Assembly: GCA_002070185.1 (NCBI GenBank)
Contig: MWCT01000020.1
Coordinates: forward strand, 1-39,081
Direction of reading: 5' to 3'
DNA: 39,081 bases
From: a candidate division BRC1 bacterium ADurb.Bin183
Lineage (GTDB): Bacteria > Sumerlaeota > Sumerlaeia > MWCT01
Of the stretch, positions 1-7,332 are shown piece by piece. The notes below the pieces were generated by a model, which saw only the letters and a program-made list of their open reading frames with translations, made no database searches and had not been told where the DNA came from. How positions within the stretch are numbered: the first letter of the stretch is position 1; the number at the start of each line of letters is the position of its first letter. A program made the position numbers and the translations under genes.

Positions 1-138
1 AATAGCCTTTGTTATGAAAACTTGTTCGGCGTATTCGCCGGGGAGCACCAACACAGTTGTCCCTGTGGTTGCCGCTTCCACTGCCGCTTGAATCGTGTCA
101 TAATCCCCGCCCGATTTTGCAACGGTGATCACGTTTGC
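1..138. repeat. Intragenic direct repeat, copy 2 (copy 1 at 1015-1152)
   Basis: This stretch matches 1015-1152 base for base except at 8 positions (about 94% identity), with an offset of exactly 1014 bp (338 codons). It encodes the opening of the second beta-helix module of the secreted protein. Several of the differences are synonymous, which points to duplication followed by drift or to gene conversion inside the gene. The copy continues beyond the window edge. Confidence 0.9.
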
Positions 139-1302
139 AGGCTTGGAAGAACCGCCGTCTGCGCTCGCCCAAGAAAGATTTCCGTTTCCGTCATTTTTCA
201 AAAATGCGCCTGCCGCCCCTTGAGATGAGGGGAATGAGGTCGCAACATTGTTTATTTTTGTGATGTTCCCGTCCGAATTAACAGCGAATTTTGAGTCGGC
301 GGAGGCAAGGGCGCCGGAAACATTTAAATTCCCATTCATATCCGCGCCGCTGGTTTTCAAATAATGCGCCGTGACATTTGAATTGCCAAGCGTCGAATAC
401 TGGCAGTTTGAGATATATGCGGTCGTGCCTGTGCCGTTGGAGTTGCTATAAAACAAGGGAACAACCGTATAATCGGGTTTGAAACAGCGCACATTTGTTA
501 AATACATCTTTATCGTTTTTCCCGAGTCTGATGCAACAAGTATTCCCGCCGCTCCTGTCGTTCCGTGGGTGATTAAATCGCAATCGTTAATGTGCGCATT
601 GGAATTATTGTTGCCTATCCATACAGGCATCGAGTTTGCGCCGCTCGAGCCTGTTGAAACAATCGTGCTATTGCTAATTTTATATTCGAGACTGTGATTA
701 ATCCCATCAATAGATACAACATCATACAACCCGGAGATTTGACATCTATCCACATAAATATTGCAATTCCTTCGCAAATATAGGGTGTCCGCATGATTTC
801 CAATCAAGATGCAATTTGATACCCGCGCAGAACTTTCAATCATCAGCGCGGTGCTGGAATAGGCGCTGTAGGTGTTCCACATGGTCAGATTTTTAATCTT
901 CACATACCCGCTGGCAATGCCTGTTTTAACAGAGACCAGATGCGCGCCTCCCCCTCCATTTCCTGCCACACTTTTTTTTATCACGCAATTATTCTTGTCC
1001 GTTCCAATGAGCGAAATAGCCTTTGTTATGAAGACTTGTTCGGCGTATTCGCCGGGGAGTACAAACACCGTTGTCCCTGAGGTTGCCGCTTCCACCGCCG
1101 CTTGAATCGTGTCATAATCCCCGCCAGATTTTGCAACGGTGATGACGTTTGCCAAATTGGATTTGGCTGATTCGCCTGCAAATAACATTCCGTTTGATGC
1201 CGGCGTCGTTGCCACCTTAGCGCGAATGTCTGAATTATCTGCGAAAAACAGCCGCGCAGTTAAACCAAAAACAATCAAAGCCGCAAAAAAAACCTTTTTC
1301 AT
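1..1302 (-). CDS. Secreted tandem-repeat beta-helix protein, pectinesterase-like (partial, C-terminus off the window)
   Basis: The frame is open from an ATG at 1302 to the window edge, giving 434 codons with no stop. The N-terminus is a signal peptide (MKKVFFAALIVFGLTARLFFA). Residues about 51-300 hold a pectin-esterase-like right-handed beta-helix opening, NVITVAKSGGDYDTIQAAV, followed by GEYAEQV and many Asn/Ile-rich short strands (for example VSNCILIGNH, INDCDLI). Residues about 310-388 form a linker (LNVSGALASADSKFAVNSDG ... FLKNDGNGNLSW) of the sort seen in repetitive bacterial surface and fibre proteins. From residue 389 the beta-helix module starts again, so the protein is modular with a period of 338 residues. 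I see no evidence of the pectinesterase catalytic residues, so a structural or carbohydrate-binding surface role is as likely as enzymatic action. It is the upstream-most visible gene on this strand; its neighbour starts 27 bases upstream of it. Confidence 0.85.
   Translation of the reverse strand, partial: MKKVFFAALIVFGLTARLFFADNSDIRAKVATTPASNGMLFAGESAKSNLANVITVAKSGGDYDTIQAAVEAATSGTTVFVLPGEYAEQVFITKAISLIGTDKNNCVIKKSVAGNGGGGAHLVSVKTGIASGYVKIKNLTMWNTYSAYSSTALMIESSARVSNCILIGNHADTLYLRRNCNIYVDRCQISGLYDVVSIDGINHSLEYKISNSTIVSTGSSGANSMPVWIGNNNSNAHINDCDLITHGTTGAAGILVASDSGKTIKMYLTNVRCFKPDYTVVPLFYSNSNGTGTTAYISNCQYSTLGNSNVTAHYLKTSGADMNGNLNVSGALASADSKFAVNSDGNITKINNVATSFPSSQGAAGAFLKNDGNGNLSWASADGGSSKPANVITVAKSGGDYDTIQAAVEAATTGTTVLVLPGEYAEQVFITKAI
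1015..1152. repeat. Intragenic direct repeat, copy 1
   Basis: Partner of the repeat at 1-138. It encodes residues 51-96 of the secreted beta-helix protein. The sequence between the copies encodes the rest of module 1 and the LKNDGNGNLSW linker and is not itself repeated inside the window. Confidence 0.9.
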
Positions 1303-1328
1303 TCGATTCAGACTCCTAAAATAATTTT

Positions 1329-2021
1329 TTATTTTTTCGGCTCGCCGATAGAAATAATGTAGATAGGTTTGCAATCTCGGGGAAGCGAAAGAATTTTTGC
1401 CGCCGCCTCTTCGGCGAATGCCCCGATTGGAACGGAGGCAAGCCCCAGCGATACCGCCTGCAAATGCAGATTTTGCGCCGCATGCCCCGCCTCCATGTCC
1501 GTGTAGCGAATGCCCTTTTCCCGATATTTGGCGGAGACGCGCTCATAAACCGCGCAGATAACAATATCCGCCGAAGCCTCCGCCACGCTCGACTGTCCAT
1601 ATGCGGCTTGCGCAAGCGCGGGGCGCAAATCCTTTTCGGCGAGTTGCTCGATTTTGTGCCCTTTGGGCATGTAATGGAATAACCCATCCTCTTTAACCAG
1701 ATAGATTTCCAGCGGATAAAGGGCTCCGGCGGATGGCGCCGCGCGAAAATTTCTCGATTCATCTGTGATGCCCTGCGCTGACCAGAGCAGCTGGGAAACC
1801 TCGTCCATCGCGAGTTTGCGCGGGGCAAAGTCTCGGACGGAGCGGCGTTTTCGGATGCACTCTTCGAGCGAGAGGGCGCCTTTTTCGCGCGGGGCGGGCA
1901 GGGCGATAACCTTTTCATTTTTTTCTTTTGTCATTTTATTATCCTCTTTTTCAGCAAAAAGATATACGCTTAGCGCCAGAATCAGCGCGGCAATAAAGAT
2001 TGCAAAAAAATGTTTTCTCAC
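1329..2021 (-). CDS. SagB/ThcOx-type nitroreductase-family dehydrogenase, membrane anchored
   Basis: FMN-dependent nitroreductase fold of the SagB/ThcOx branch. The hallmark RKRRSVRDF motif (FMN phosphate contact) is followed by a SAGALYPLEIY segment and a C-terminal PIYIISIGEP strand. Close relatives oxidise azolines in peptide maturation or act as stand-alone nitro/flavin reductases. No cyclodehydratase or precursor peptide gene is present here, so an orphan reductase is the safer reading. I chose the GTG start at 2021 because AAGGA lies 7 nt upstream and the product then begins with a clean signal anchor (MRKHFFAIFIAALILALSVYLF). A further start at 1934 has GAGGA just upstream and would give a soluble form; a TTG at 2057 has no ribosome-binding site. 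The anchored form would put the enzyme outside the cytoplasm or tethered to the inner membrane. Confidence 0.8.
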   Translation of the reverse strand: MRKHFFAIFIAALILALSVYLFAEKEDNKMTKEKNEKVIALPAPREKGALSLEECIRKRRSVRDFAPRKLAMDEVSQLLWSAQGITDESRNFRAAPSAGALYPLEIYLVKEDGLFHYMPKGHKIEQLAEKDLRPALAQAAYGQSSVAEASADIVICAVYERVSAKYREKGIRYTDMEAGHAAQNLHLQAVSLGLASVPIGAFAEEAAAKILSLPRDCKPIYIISIGEPKK

Positions 2022-2124
2022 TCTTCTATCCTTAATAATTTTTTTCAATTTATTCAAAAACCGTTTGGCTTATTATTATCATTTTTTCTTCCCAAACAAT
2101 TTTTAGTGACAATAAGGAATCTTG

Positions 2125-2742
2125 TTACTTTTTTCGGACAGGCAGTTCAGATAATTTTTGAGCGGTTTGCTCGATGAGGCGGCGCAAGGCTTTGCGGGAG
2201 GCTTCCGCATACGCGGCGGGTGTTTCCTCAGCAAGGGGCTCTCGCGCGGAAATCCGCTCGCCCCAGAAATAATTGCCGCGGTTGGCGCCGCGCAGTTCCA
2301 GCCTCGCCTCAATATACGCCGTTGCGGGTTCGGATGAGCGATCCCACTCGAACCGCTCAAGTTTCCCCGTCAAAATCCGACCGAATAAATCGGCGGGCAG
2401 ATCGTCCGAGGATGCCGTCCGCGCAAAAACGCCGGACTTTTCCAGCCCTTCGGCAAAGGCGCGTGTCGCCATCTCCTGCGGCGGCTCCGCCCACATTTCA
2501 TAATCGTCATATTCAATCTGTGTCTCGCTTATGCGGATGAGCATCCGTCGCTCTATGGCGGAGGCGGCATCAAAGGGGAAGATCGCCAAACCGCCGCCAT
2601 CGCCGCGCGCTTCTGGAACGCGGACATCCCACTCGCCGGTCAAATGATAGTAGTGAAACTCCACTTTGGGATTGCGTTTCACTAAACCGCCGCAGCCCAG
2701 CAGAAGCACGGATAACAAACAAAGTTTCCAAAATATTTTCAT
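2125..2742 (-). CDS. PqiC-like (ABC-transport auxiliary) outer-membrane lipoprotein
   Basis: A 205-residue lipoprotein with signal MKIFWKLCLLSVLLLGC; the lipobox cysteine is residue 17. The mature part (KVEFHYYHLT, then an IAIFPF-like LAIFPFDAAS stretch, then a C-terminal helix RRLIEQTAQKLSEL) fits the ABC-type transport auxiliary lipoprotein family (PqiC/DUF330), which partners MCE proteins in phospholipid transport between membranes. The start is fixed by a strong GAGGAG 8 nt upstream that overlaps the stop of the MCE gene only 4 nt away, so the two are one transcription and translation unit. The family assignment rests on gene pairing plus general layout rather than on a signature motif. 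Confidence 0.7.
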   Translation of the reverse strand: MKIFWKLCLLSVLLLGCGGLVKRNPKVEFHYYHLTGEWDVRVPEARGDGGGLAIFPFDAASAIERRMLIRISETQIEYDDYEMWAEPPQEMATRAFAEGLEKSGVFARTASSDDLPADLFGRILTGKLERFEWDRSSEPATAYIEARLELRGANRGNYFWGERISAREPLAEETPAAYAEASRKALRRLIEQTAQKLSELPVRKK

Positions 2743-2746
2743 AATT

Positions 2747-3724
2747 TCATCTCCTCGGATTCTTCGCCTTTTCCGGCGGTCTATGCCCATAAATAAGCAC
2801 AGAGGGGTCGCGCTCAAGCGTCCGTATAAGCGCCTCCGCTGCCGAGAGCATGGACTGCACGCGCCGCAGCGACCGCCGCAAATCATATTCAACATCGGAG
2901 ATATTAGCATCCGTATTGGCGATGAATGTCTCCAACGCAATAGTCGCGGAAGTCAGCTGTTCCGCAAGGAGTTGAATCTTTTTCTGCGTCTCAAGGATAT
3001 CCAAATCCTCCAGCCTTTTATCCAGACGATTGACTGCTTTGTCCAAATCGGGCAGAAGAACATTCACATGTTTGTTCACATCGCTTGTGAGATTATCCAG
3101 TCGGGCAATATATTTATTAAGATTTTCGGAAACTATAATCGTTTGCGAAGTTGCCCTGTTCGTGAAATTAGTGAGGGCGTTTGTGGTGTCGCTAATCTGC
3201 GTAAAAACGCCTTCCAGCTGCTCCCCGAATTTTGTGTCCGGTTCGCCAAGAGCCTTGTTGGTCTTAGTCAGGATGGCGTTCAGACTGTCTAACATCTGGG
3301 GAATGCCCAGCGTGACGTTAGTAAGAAAAGAGGGGTCGGTAGGGATGGCGCCGCCGGGCAAAATGACGCTCCCCGTGGGGTTGCCGTATATTTCCACATA
3401 GATGATGCCGGTCACGCCGCGCAGCTGCAGACGCGCCCGCTGCCCCACGCGCAATTCGGGCATGCGGTCGCGGCGAATTTTCATGGTCACAAGCACCGTT
3501 CCCTTATCGCCGATTTGAATATCATCCACCTGCCCGATGGGCACGCCGTTAAAGCGCACCTCGCCGCCTTTGTCCAATCCGGTCACAGATTCGTTGAATA
3601 CCGCAAAATAGGTTGATGTGGGATGCCGCTGCATTCCGGAGATGATAATAAGCACAAAGATGAAAAGCGCGATTGTTGAAAAAAGAAAAACGCCCACTTT
3701 TACTTTTTGCGCGCGTGTTGCCAT
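2747..3724 (-). CDS. MlaD/MCE-domain lipid transport protein
   Basis: A 325-residue protein with one N-terminal membrane helix (residues about 8-30, VGVFLFSTIALFIFVLIIIS). An MCE domain follows at residues about 38-115, recognisable from GLDKGGEVRFNGVPIGQVDD and ARLQLRGVTGIIYVEI. A long alpha-helical C-terminal region ends in the usual RDPSVLIYGHRP tail. MCE proteins form hexameric rings that bind phospholipids for an ABC transporter (permease MlaE, ATPase MlaF) in the inner membrane. Neither partner is in the window: the next gene downstream is the PqiC-like lipoprotein and the gene upstream is divergent. The partners must be encoded elsewhere, or the gene works as PqiB/YebT-type proteins do. 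Confidence 0.9.
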   Translation of the reverse strand: MATRAQKVKVGVFLFSTIALFIFVLIIISGMQRHPTSTYFAVFNESVTGLDKGGEVRFNGVPIGQVDDIQIGDKGTVLVTMKIRRDRMPELRVGQRARLQLRGVTGIIYVEIYGNPTGSVILPGGAIPTDPSFLTNVTLGIPQMLDSLNAILTKTNKALGEPDTKFGEQLEGVFTQISDTTNALTNFTNRATSQTIIVSENLNKYIARLDNLTSDVNKHVNVLLPDLDKAVNRLDKRLEDLDILETQKKIQLLAEQLTSATIALETFIANTDANISDVEYDLRRSLRRVQSMLSAAEALIRTLERDPSVLIYGHRPPEKAKNPRR

Positions 3725-4049
3725 AATGTTTTAATCACCCGCAAAGTGTTTTTTGAATTTGAATGCGGAAAATAATGGAATCTTCTATTTAATATACCGT
3801 CCGCATGCAAGCAAATTATCTTGCCTAAAAAGCCAACCTGTAGCCGATTTTTGTTTGCCGTCCTTGTCTGCCGCCGAATGACGCATGCAAAATGATTTCG
3901 CGCCTTGCCCAGCGCAGGGGATGAATTTTCATACATCGCATCGCAGGGGGCTCCAGCCAGTTCAACCATTTTTCCGCTTGCATTAAATTTCCCCTATATC
4001 ATGTTATCGCATGTTTTTTTGCTGATAAATAATTTTTGGAGAAAAAATT
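3725..4049. other. Intergenic region between divergent mlaD and GH4 genes
   Basis: These 325 bases lie between two divergently transcribed genes and must contain both promoters. I see no convincing gene. A weak plus-strand candidate is TTGCAT followed 18 nt later by TGTTAT (about 3978-4008), upstream of the GH4 ribosome-binding site TTTTTGGAG. No inverted repeat stands out as an operator. Confidence 0.5.
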
Positions 4050-5480
4050 ATGCCAAAGAAAGCCATTTCCAAAGGACATTCGGAACATACAAAAGACGCC
4101 GATATAAAACTGGGGCTCGCCGGAAAATGCCCCCGCCCTATCAAAATCGTTATGCTCGGCGCAGGCAGCAGTTTCACCCCGCGCCTTGTCAATGATGTCC
4201 TCCAGATTCCCGGCATCAACAAGGTTCATGTCGCTTTGGTGGATATTGATAAAAAAAGGCTCTCCGTGATGAAGCAGCTTGTGGAAAAACTAATCTGCCA
4301 GATGGGCATGGAGGATATTTGCAAGGTCAGCGCCTTCGCGAATTATTATGACGCCCTCCCCGGCGCTCATTACCTCATTAATTGCATCGAGGTCAGCGGG
4401 CTGGACTGCGTCCGCTTCGATAACGACATTCCCGCCAAATACGGCGTGGATCAGTGCATCGGCGACACCATCGGTCCCGGCGGACTTTTCAAGGCGCTGC
4501 GCACGGCGCCCGTTTGGCTGCGGATTCTTTTGGACGCCGAATATCTCTGCCCGGACGCCCTTATCCTGAATTACACCAATCCGATGAATATTCTCTGCCT
4601 TGCCGCCGGACGTTTCAGCCAGATGAGCGTGGTAGGGCTATGCCACTCCGTTCAGGGCACAAGCCATCTGCTTGCCAAACGCGCGGGCGTGCCTTATGAG
4701 GAGATGGTATGGGAATGCGCCGGCATCAACCACCTTGCATGGTTCACCAAACTTGAGCACAACGGCAAAGACCTCTATCCGATTTTGATGAAAAAAGCCG
4801 CCGCCGATATCGCGGGCAAACCCTCCGACCCTGAAGACGCCGGCGACATCGTTCGCAAGGACATCATGCTCCACTTCGGTTATTTTGTCACTGAATCATC
4901 CGGTCACTTCAGCGAATACGTCCCCTATTACCGCAAACGAAAAGACCTCATAAATAAATACTGCCGCTTCGGCTATGACGGCGGCTCGCGCTTTTATGCC
5001 ACCGAATGGCCAAAGTGGCGCAAGACCGCCGACGAAGAGCGCATCAAGATGCTCAAAGGCAAAAAACCGCTCGGCTGGGAGCGCAGCTGGGAATACGCCT
5101 CGTGGATTATCGAGGCGAAGGAAAAAAATCAACCCTTCCGCATCCACGGCAATGTCATGAACAATCACATGGGCGGCGGACCTCTCATTGCCAACCTCCC
5201 GCTTGACGGCTGTGTGGAGGTCGCCTGCATGATTGACGCCAATGGCATCAACCCGACTGTTTACGGCTATCTGCCGCCGCAGGTTGCCGCCCTGTGCGAT
5301 GCCAATATGCGCTTTTTTGATCTGGCGGCGGAGGCGGTCATCAACCAGAGCATGGAAACGGCGATTCACGCCCTGATGCTCGACCCCCTGACCTCCGCAG
5401 TTTGCAGCCTTGCGGAAATTCGCAAAATGGCAGAAGAACTTTTTAAAGCGGAAAAGAAATTTCTTAAAGATTATAAATAA
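4050..5480 (+). CDS. Glycoside hydrolase family 4, alpha-galactosidase/alpha-glucosidase type (MelA/AglA-like)
   Basis: GH4 enzymes cleave glycosides by an NAD+ and Mn2+ dependent oxidation-elimination route in the cytoplasm. Visible are the dinucleotide-binding GAGSSFTP at residues 37-44, NYTNPMN at 174-180, the metal-binding CHS at 198-200 and GINH ending in His228. CHSVQGT with GDTIGPGGLF is the pattern of the alpha-galactosidase/alpha-glucosidase subgroup, distinct from the 6-phospho-beta-glucosidase and CHGHK alpha-galacturonidase types. The length of 476 residues is slightly above the usual 430-460 because of an extra polar N-terminus of about 28 residues before the Rossmann strand. GGAG lies 8 nt before the ATG, which supports this start. 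It is followed 28 nt later by adk on the same strand. Exact sugar specificity cannot be read from the sequence. Confidence 0.92.
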   Translation: MPKKAISKGHSEHTKDADIKLGLAGKCPRPIKIVMLGAGSSFTPRLVNDVLQIPGINKVHVALVDIDKKRLSVMKQLVEKLICQMGMEDICKVSAFANYYDALPGAHYLINCIEVSGLDCVRFDNDIPAKYGVDQCIGDTIGPGGLFKALRTAPVWLRILLDAEYLCPDALILNYTNPMNILCLAAGRFSQMSVVGLCHSVQGTSHLLAKRAGVPYEEMVWECAGINHLAWFTKLEHNGKDLYPILMKKAAADIAGKPSDPEDAGDIVRKDIMLHFGYFVTESSGHFSEYVPYYRKRKDLINKYCRFGYDGGSRFYATEWPKWRKTADEERIKMLKGKKPLGWERSWEYASWIIEAKEKNQPFRIHGNVMNNHMGGGPLIANLPLDGCVEVACMIDANGINPTVYGYLPPQVAALCDANMRFFDLAAEAVINQSMETAIHALMLDPLTSAVCSLAEIRKMAEELFKAEKKFLKDYK

Positions 5481-5508
5481 TCAAAAAAAATCAGGAGAGC
5501 GCGACAAT

Positions 5509-6138
5509 ATGAACATCGTCATGATAGGCGTGCAGGGCGCTGGCAAGGGAACGCAATCTAAAATGCTATCGGAAAAACTGGGCATCCCCCACATCTCCAC
5601 AGGGGACATCTTCCGCGATAATATCAAAAATCAAACCCCGCTCGGCAAAGAGGCGCGGAAATATATAGACCACGGCGCGCTTGTGCCCGATGCCGTTGTC
5701 ATCAACATGGCGCTCTCACGCATCAACCAGCCGGACGCCCAAAAGGGTTATATCCTTGACGGCTTTCCCCGCAACGGAGTTCAGCTCGCCGCGCTCGAAT
5801 TCGTAAAACCTGTGGACCGCGCCATATTGCTCGAGCTCGACGACGCCACAGCCATCCAACGTCTGAACTCGCGCACCCTTTGCGATACGTGCGGCGCCAT
5901 CTACGGCGCTAACCGTTCGCCTAAAATTAGCGACGTTTGCGATGAATGCGGAAGCGCCCTTGTGGAGCGCAAGGACGATAAGGACGCCGCCGCCATCCAA
6001 AAACGGCTCAACCTTTACCATCAAGAGATTGACACGCTTGTGCGTTATTACGAATGGAAAAGCGTTCTGCGCCGGATTCTCACGAACGGAAATGTGGATG
6101 AAATCTTTGCCCTCTGCCTGAAGGCAATAGAACAATAA
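5509..6138 (+). CDS. adk: Adenylate kinase with zinc-binding LID
   Basis: Catalyses ATP + AMP to 2 ADP. The P-loop is GVQGAGKGT (residues 7-15), followed by the AMP-binding segment STGDIFRDN, DGFPRN, and the LID. The LID carries four cysteines, C125-x2-C128 and C144-x2-C147, the structural zinc site of the Gram-positive/thermophile LID type. The arginines RLNSR before the LID and ERKDD after it are kept, so it should be active. The length of 209 residues is normal. The ATG at 5509 follows AGGAGA by about 10 nt. An in-frame extension back into the GH4 end was rejected because it lacks adenylate kinase sequence. Unlike the usual secY-adk-infA setting, adk here follows a glycosidase gene. The first P-loop residues are GVQG rather than the usual GPPG. 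Confidence 0.96.
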   Translation: MNIVMIGVQGAGKGTQSKMLSEKLGIPHISTGDIFRDNIKNQTPLGKEARKYIDHGALVPDAVVINMALSRINQPDAQKGYILDGFPRNGVQLAALEFVKPVDRAILLELDDATAIQRLNSRTLCDTCGAIYGANRSPKISDVCDECGSALVERKDDKDAAAIQKRLNLYHQEIDTLVRYYEWKSVLRRILTNGNVDEIFALCLKAIEQ

Positions 6139-6147
6139 CAGGGCTAT

Positions 6148-7236
6148 TTACAACCCTGAATATTTCCTTCCTTCGTCCAGCATCGCAAGATAATTCTCCG
6201 CCGGCATATAGTTTGCAATGGTATTGCCGGAGCCAAGGCAGTAGCCGCCGCCCCGTTGACAGACATTCAGCGTTTCGCGAACGCGCCGGCGTATCTCGCC
6301 CTCGCTGCCTCGGCACAAAATATCCATATCAATCCCGCCTATAAGCCCGATGCGGTTTCCATAATTTCTCTTAGCTTCCGTCACCGGCTCGATGGCGTCC
6401 TCAAACGAATGCTTGGCGTCTATCTTCACATAACCGATTAAATCCTCCATGATGGAATCCAAGTTTCCGCAGGCATGAAGGAAATATAGTTTCCCGCTGG
6501 CGTGGGCGGCTTCGGCGATTTTTTTATGCCATGGCAAAATCAGCCGGCGCAGATTTTCCGGCGAAAGGAGCGGCTGCGTTTTGAAACCCATATCGTCGCT
6601 GCCCCAGATTACGCCTATCCGCGAAAATTGGCAGAGCAGCCGCGCATGTTGCAGATAGAGCTCTCCCACCTTTGCACAAATTGCCTCCACAAGATCGGGC
6701 TGGTCATACATCATATAACAAAGGCTTTCATACCCGACCGCCCATGTCACATTTTCCAACACATGCGCCGTCAGTTCATAAACCGCCATATTCTCAGGGA
6801 GGTTTTTTTCATACCATTCCAAAAGGCGCGTATCCACATTGGAAACGCGGGGCCAAGGATAGCGCTCAAAATCGTCCCAGCTTTGAATGGGACCCGAGCG
6901 TTCATCCACCCAGTCGCGGGAGGCGCGCGCTTGATCCCTCCGTGTGGCATCGTCGCCGGCGGGATTGAGTTTGATGGGAAATTCAAACCCCGGAAGATTG
7001 ATGCGGAACATGTCATATCCAAGAAAACGATAAAGGGCGATGTCGCGTTTGGGGATAAAGAAAGGGTCGGCGGGGTTCAACCCTTTGGCTATATCGAAAC
7101 GCCGCGCGACGGCTTCCACAACTTCCGGGTCGAGAAACAGTTCGGCGAAGTAAACCCTTTTGGGCTCCTCCTCCCTGCGAATACATTTAAGAAAGCCATT
7201 AAAATCGGGCTCAATTTTTTGCTCAAGAAGATTCAT
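6148..7236 (-). CDS. Uroporphyrinogen-decarboxylase-fold methyltransferase (MtaA/CmuA-like)
   Basis: A TIM-barrel protein of the UroD superfamily, of the MtaA/MtbA/CmuA branch rather than HemE. It has the zinc signature HAC at residues 254-256 and a third ligand Cys333 (YCLGSGN), with exactly 76 residues between the two cysteines. This fits the HxC-x(n)-C pattern known for thiol- or methylcobamide-using methyltransferases. GLIGGIDMDIL and NYMPAENY are further family segments. Such enzymes move methyl groups between a corrinoid and an acceptor; the substrate here is unknown. I favour the ATG at 7236 because GGGGG lies 9 nt upstream. ATG 7242 and TTG 7245 are in frame but too close to it. It is monocistronic, convergent with adk (9 nt gap) and divergent from GH5. 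Confidence 0.85.
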   Translation of the reverse strand: MNLLEQKIEPDFNGFLKCIRREEEPKRVYFAELFLDPEVVEAVARRFDIAKGLNPADPFFIPKRDIALYRFLGYDMFRINLPGFEFPIKLNPAGDDATRRDQARASRDWVDERSGPIQSWDDFERYPWPRVSNVDTRLLEWYEKNLPENMAVYELTAHVLENVTWAVGYESLCYMMYDQPDLVEAICAKVGELYLQHARLLCQFSRIGVIWGSDDMGFKTQPLLSPENLRRLILPWHKKIAEAAHASGKLYFLHACGNLDSIMEDLIGYVKIDAKHSFEDAIEPVTEAKRNYGNRIGLIGGIDMDILCRGSEGEIRRRVRETLNVCQRGGGYCLGSGNTIANYMPAENYLAMLDEGRKYSGL

Positions 7237-7332
7237 TGACATCAACCCCCGTTCATTTGGTATATACTTTCTATTCGCTGATAAATGGACACGTCAATAA
7301 AATCCAAACGCGCCGAAGGAAAAACCGCATTG

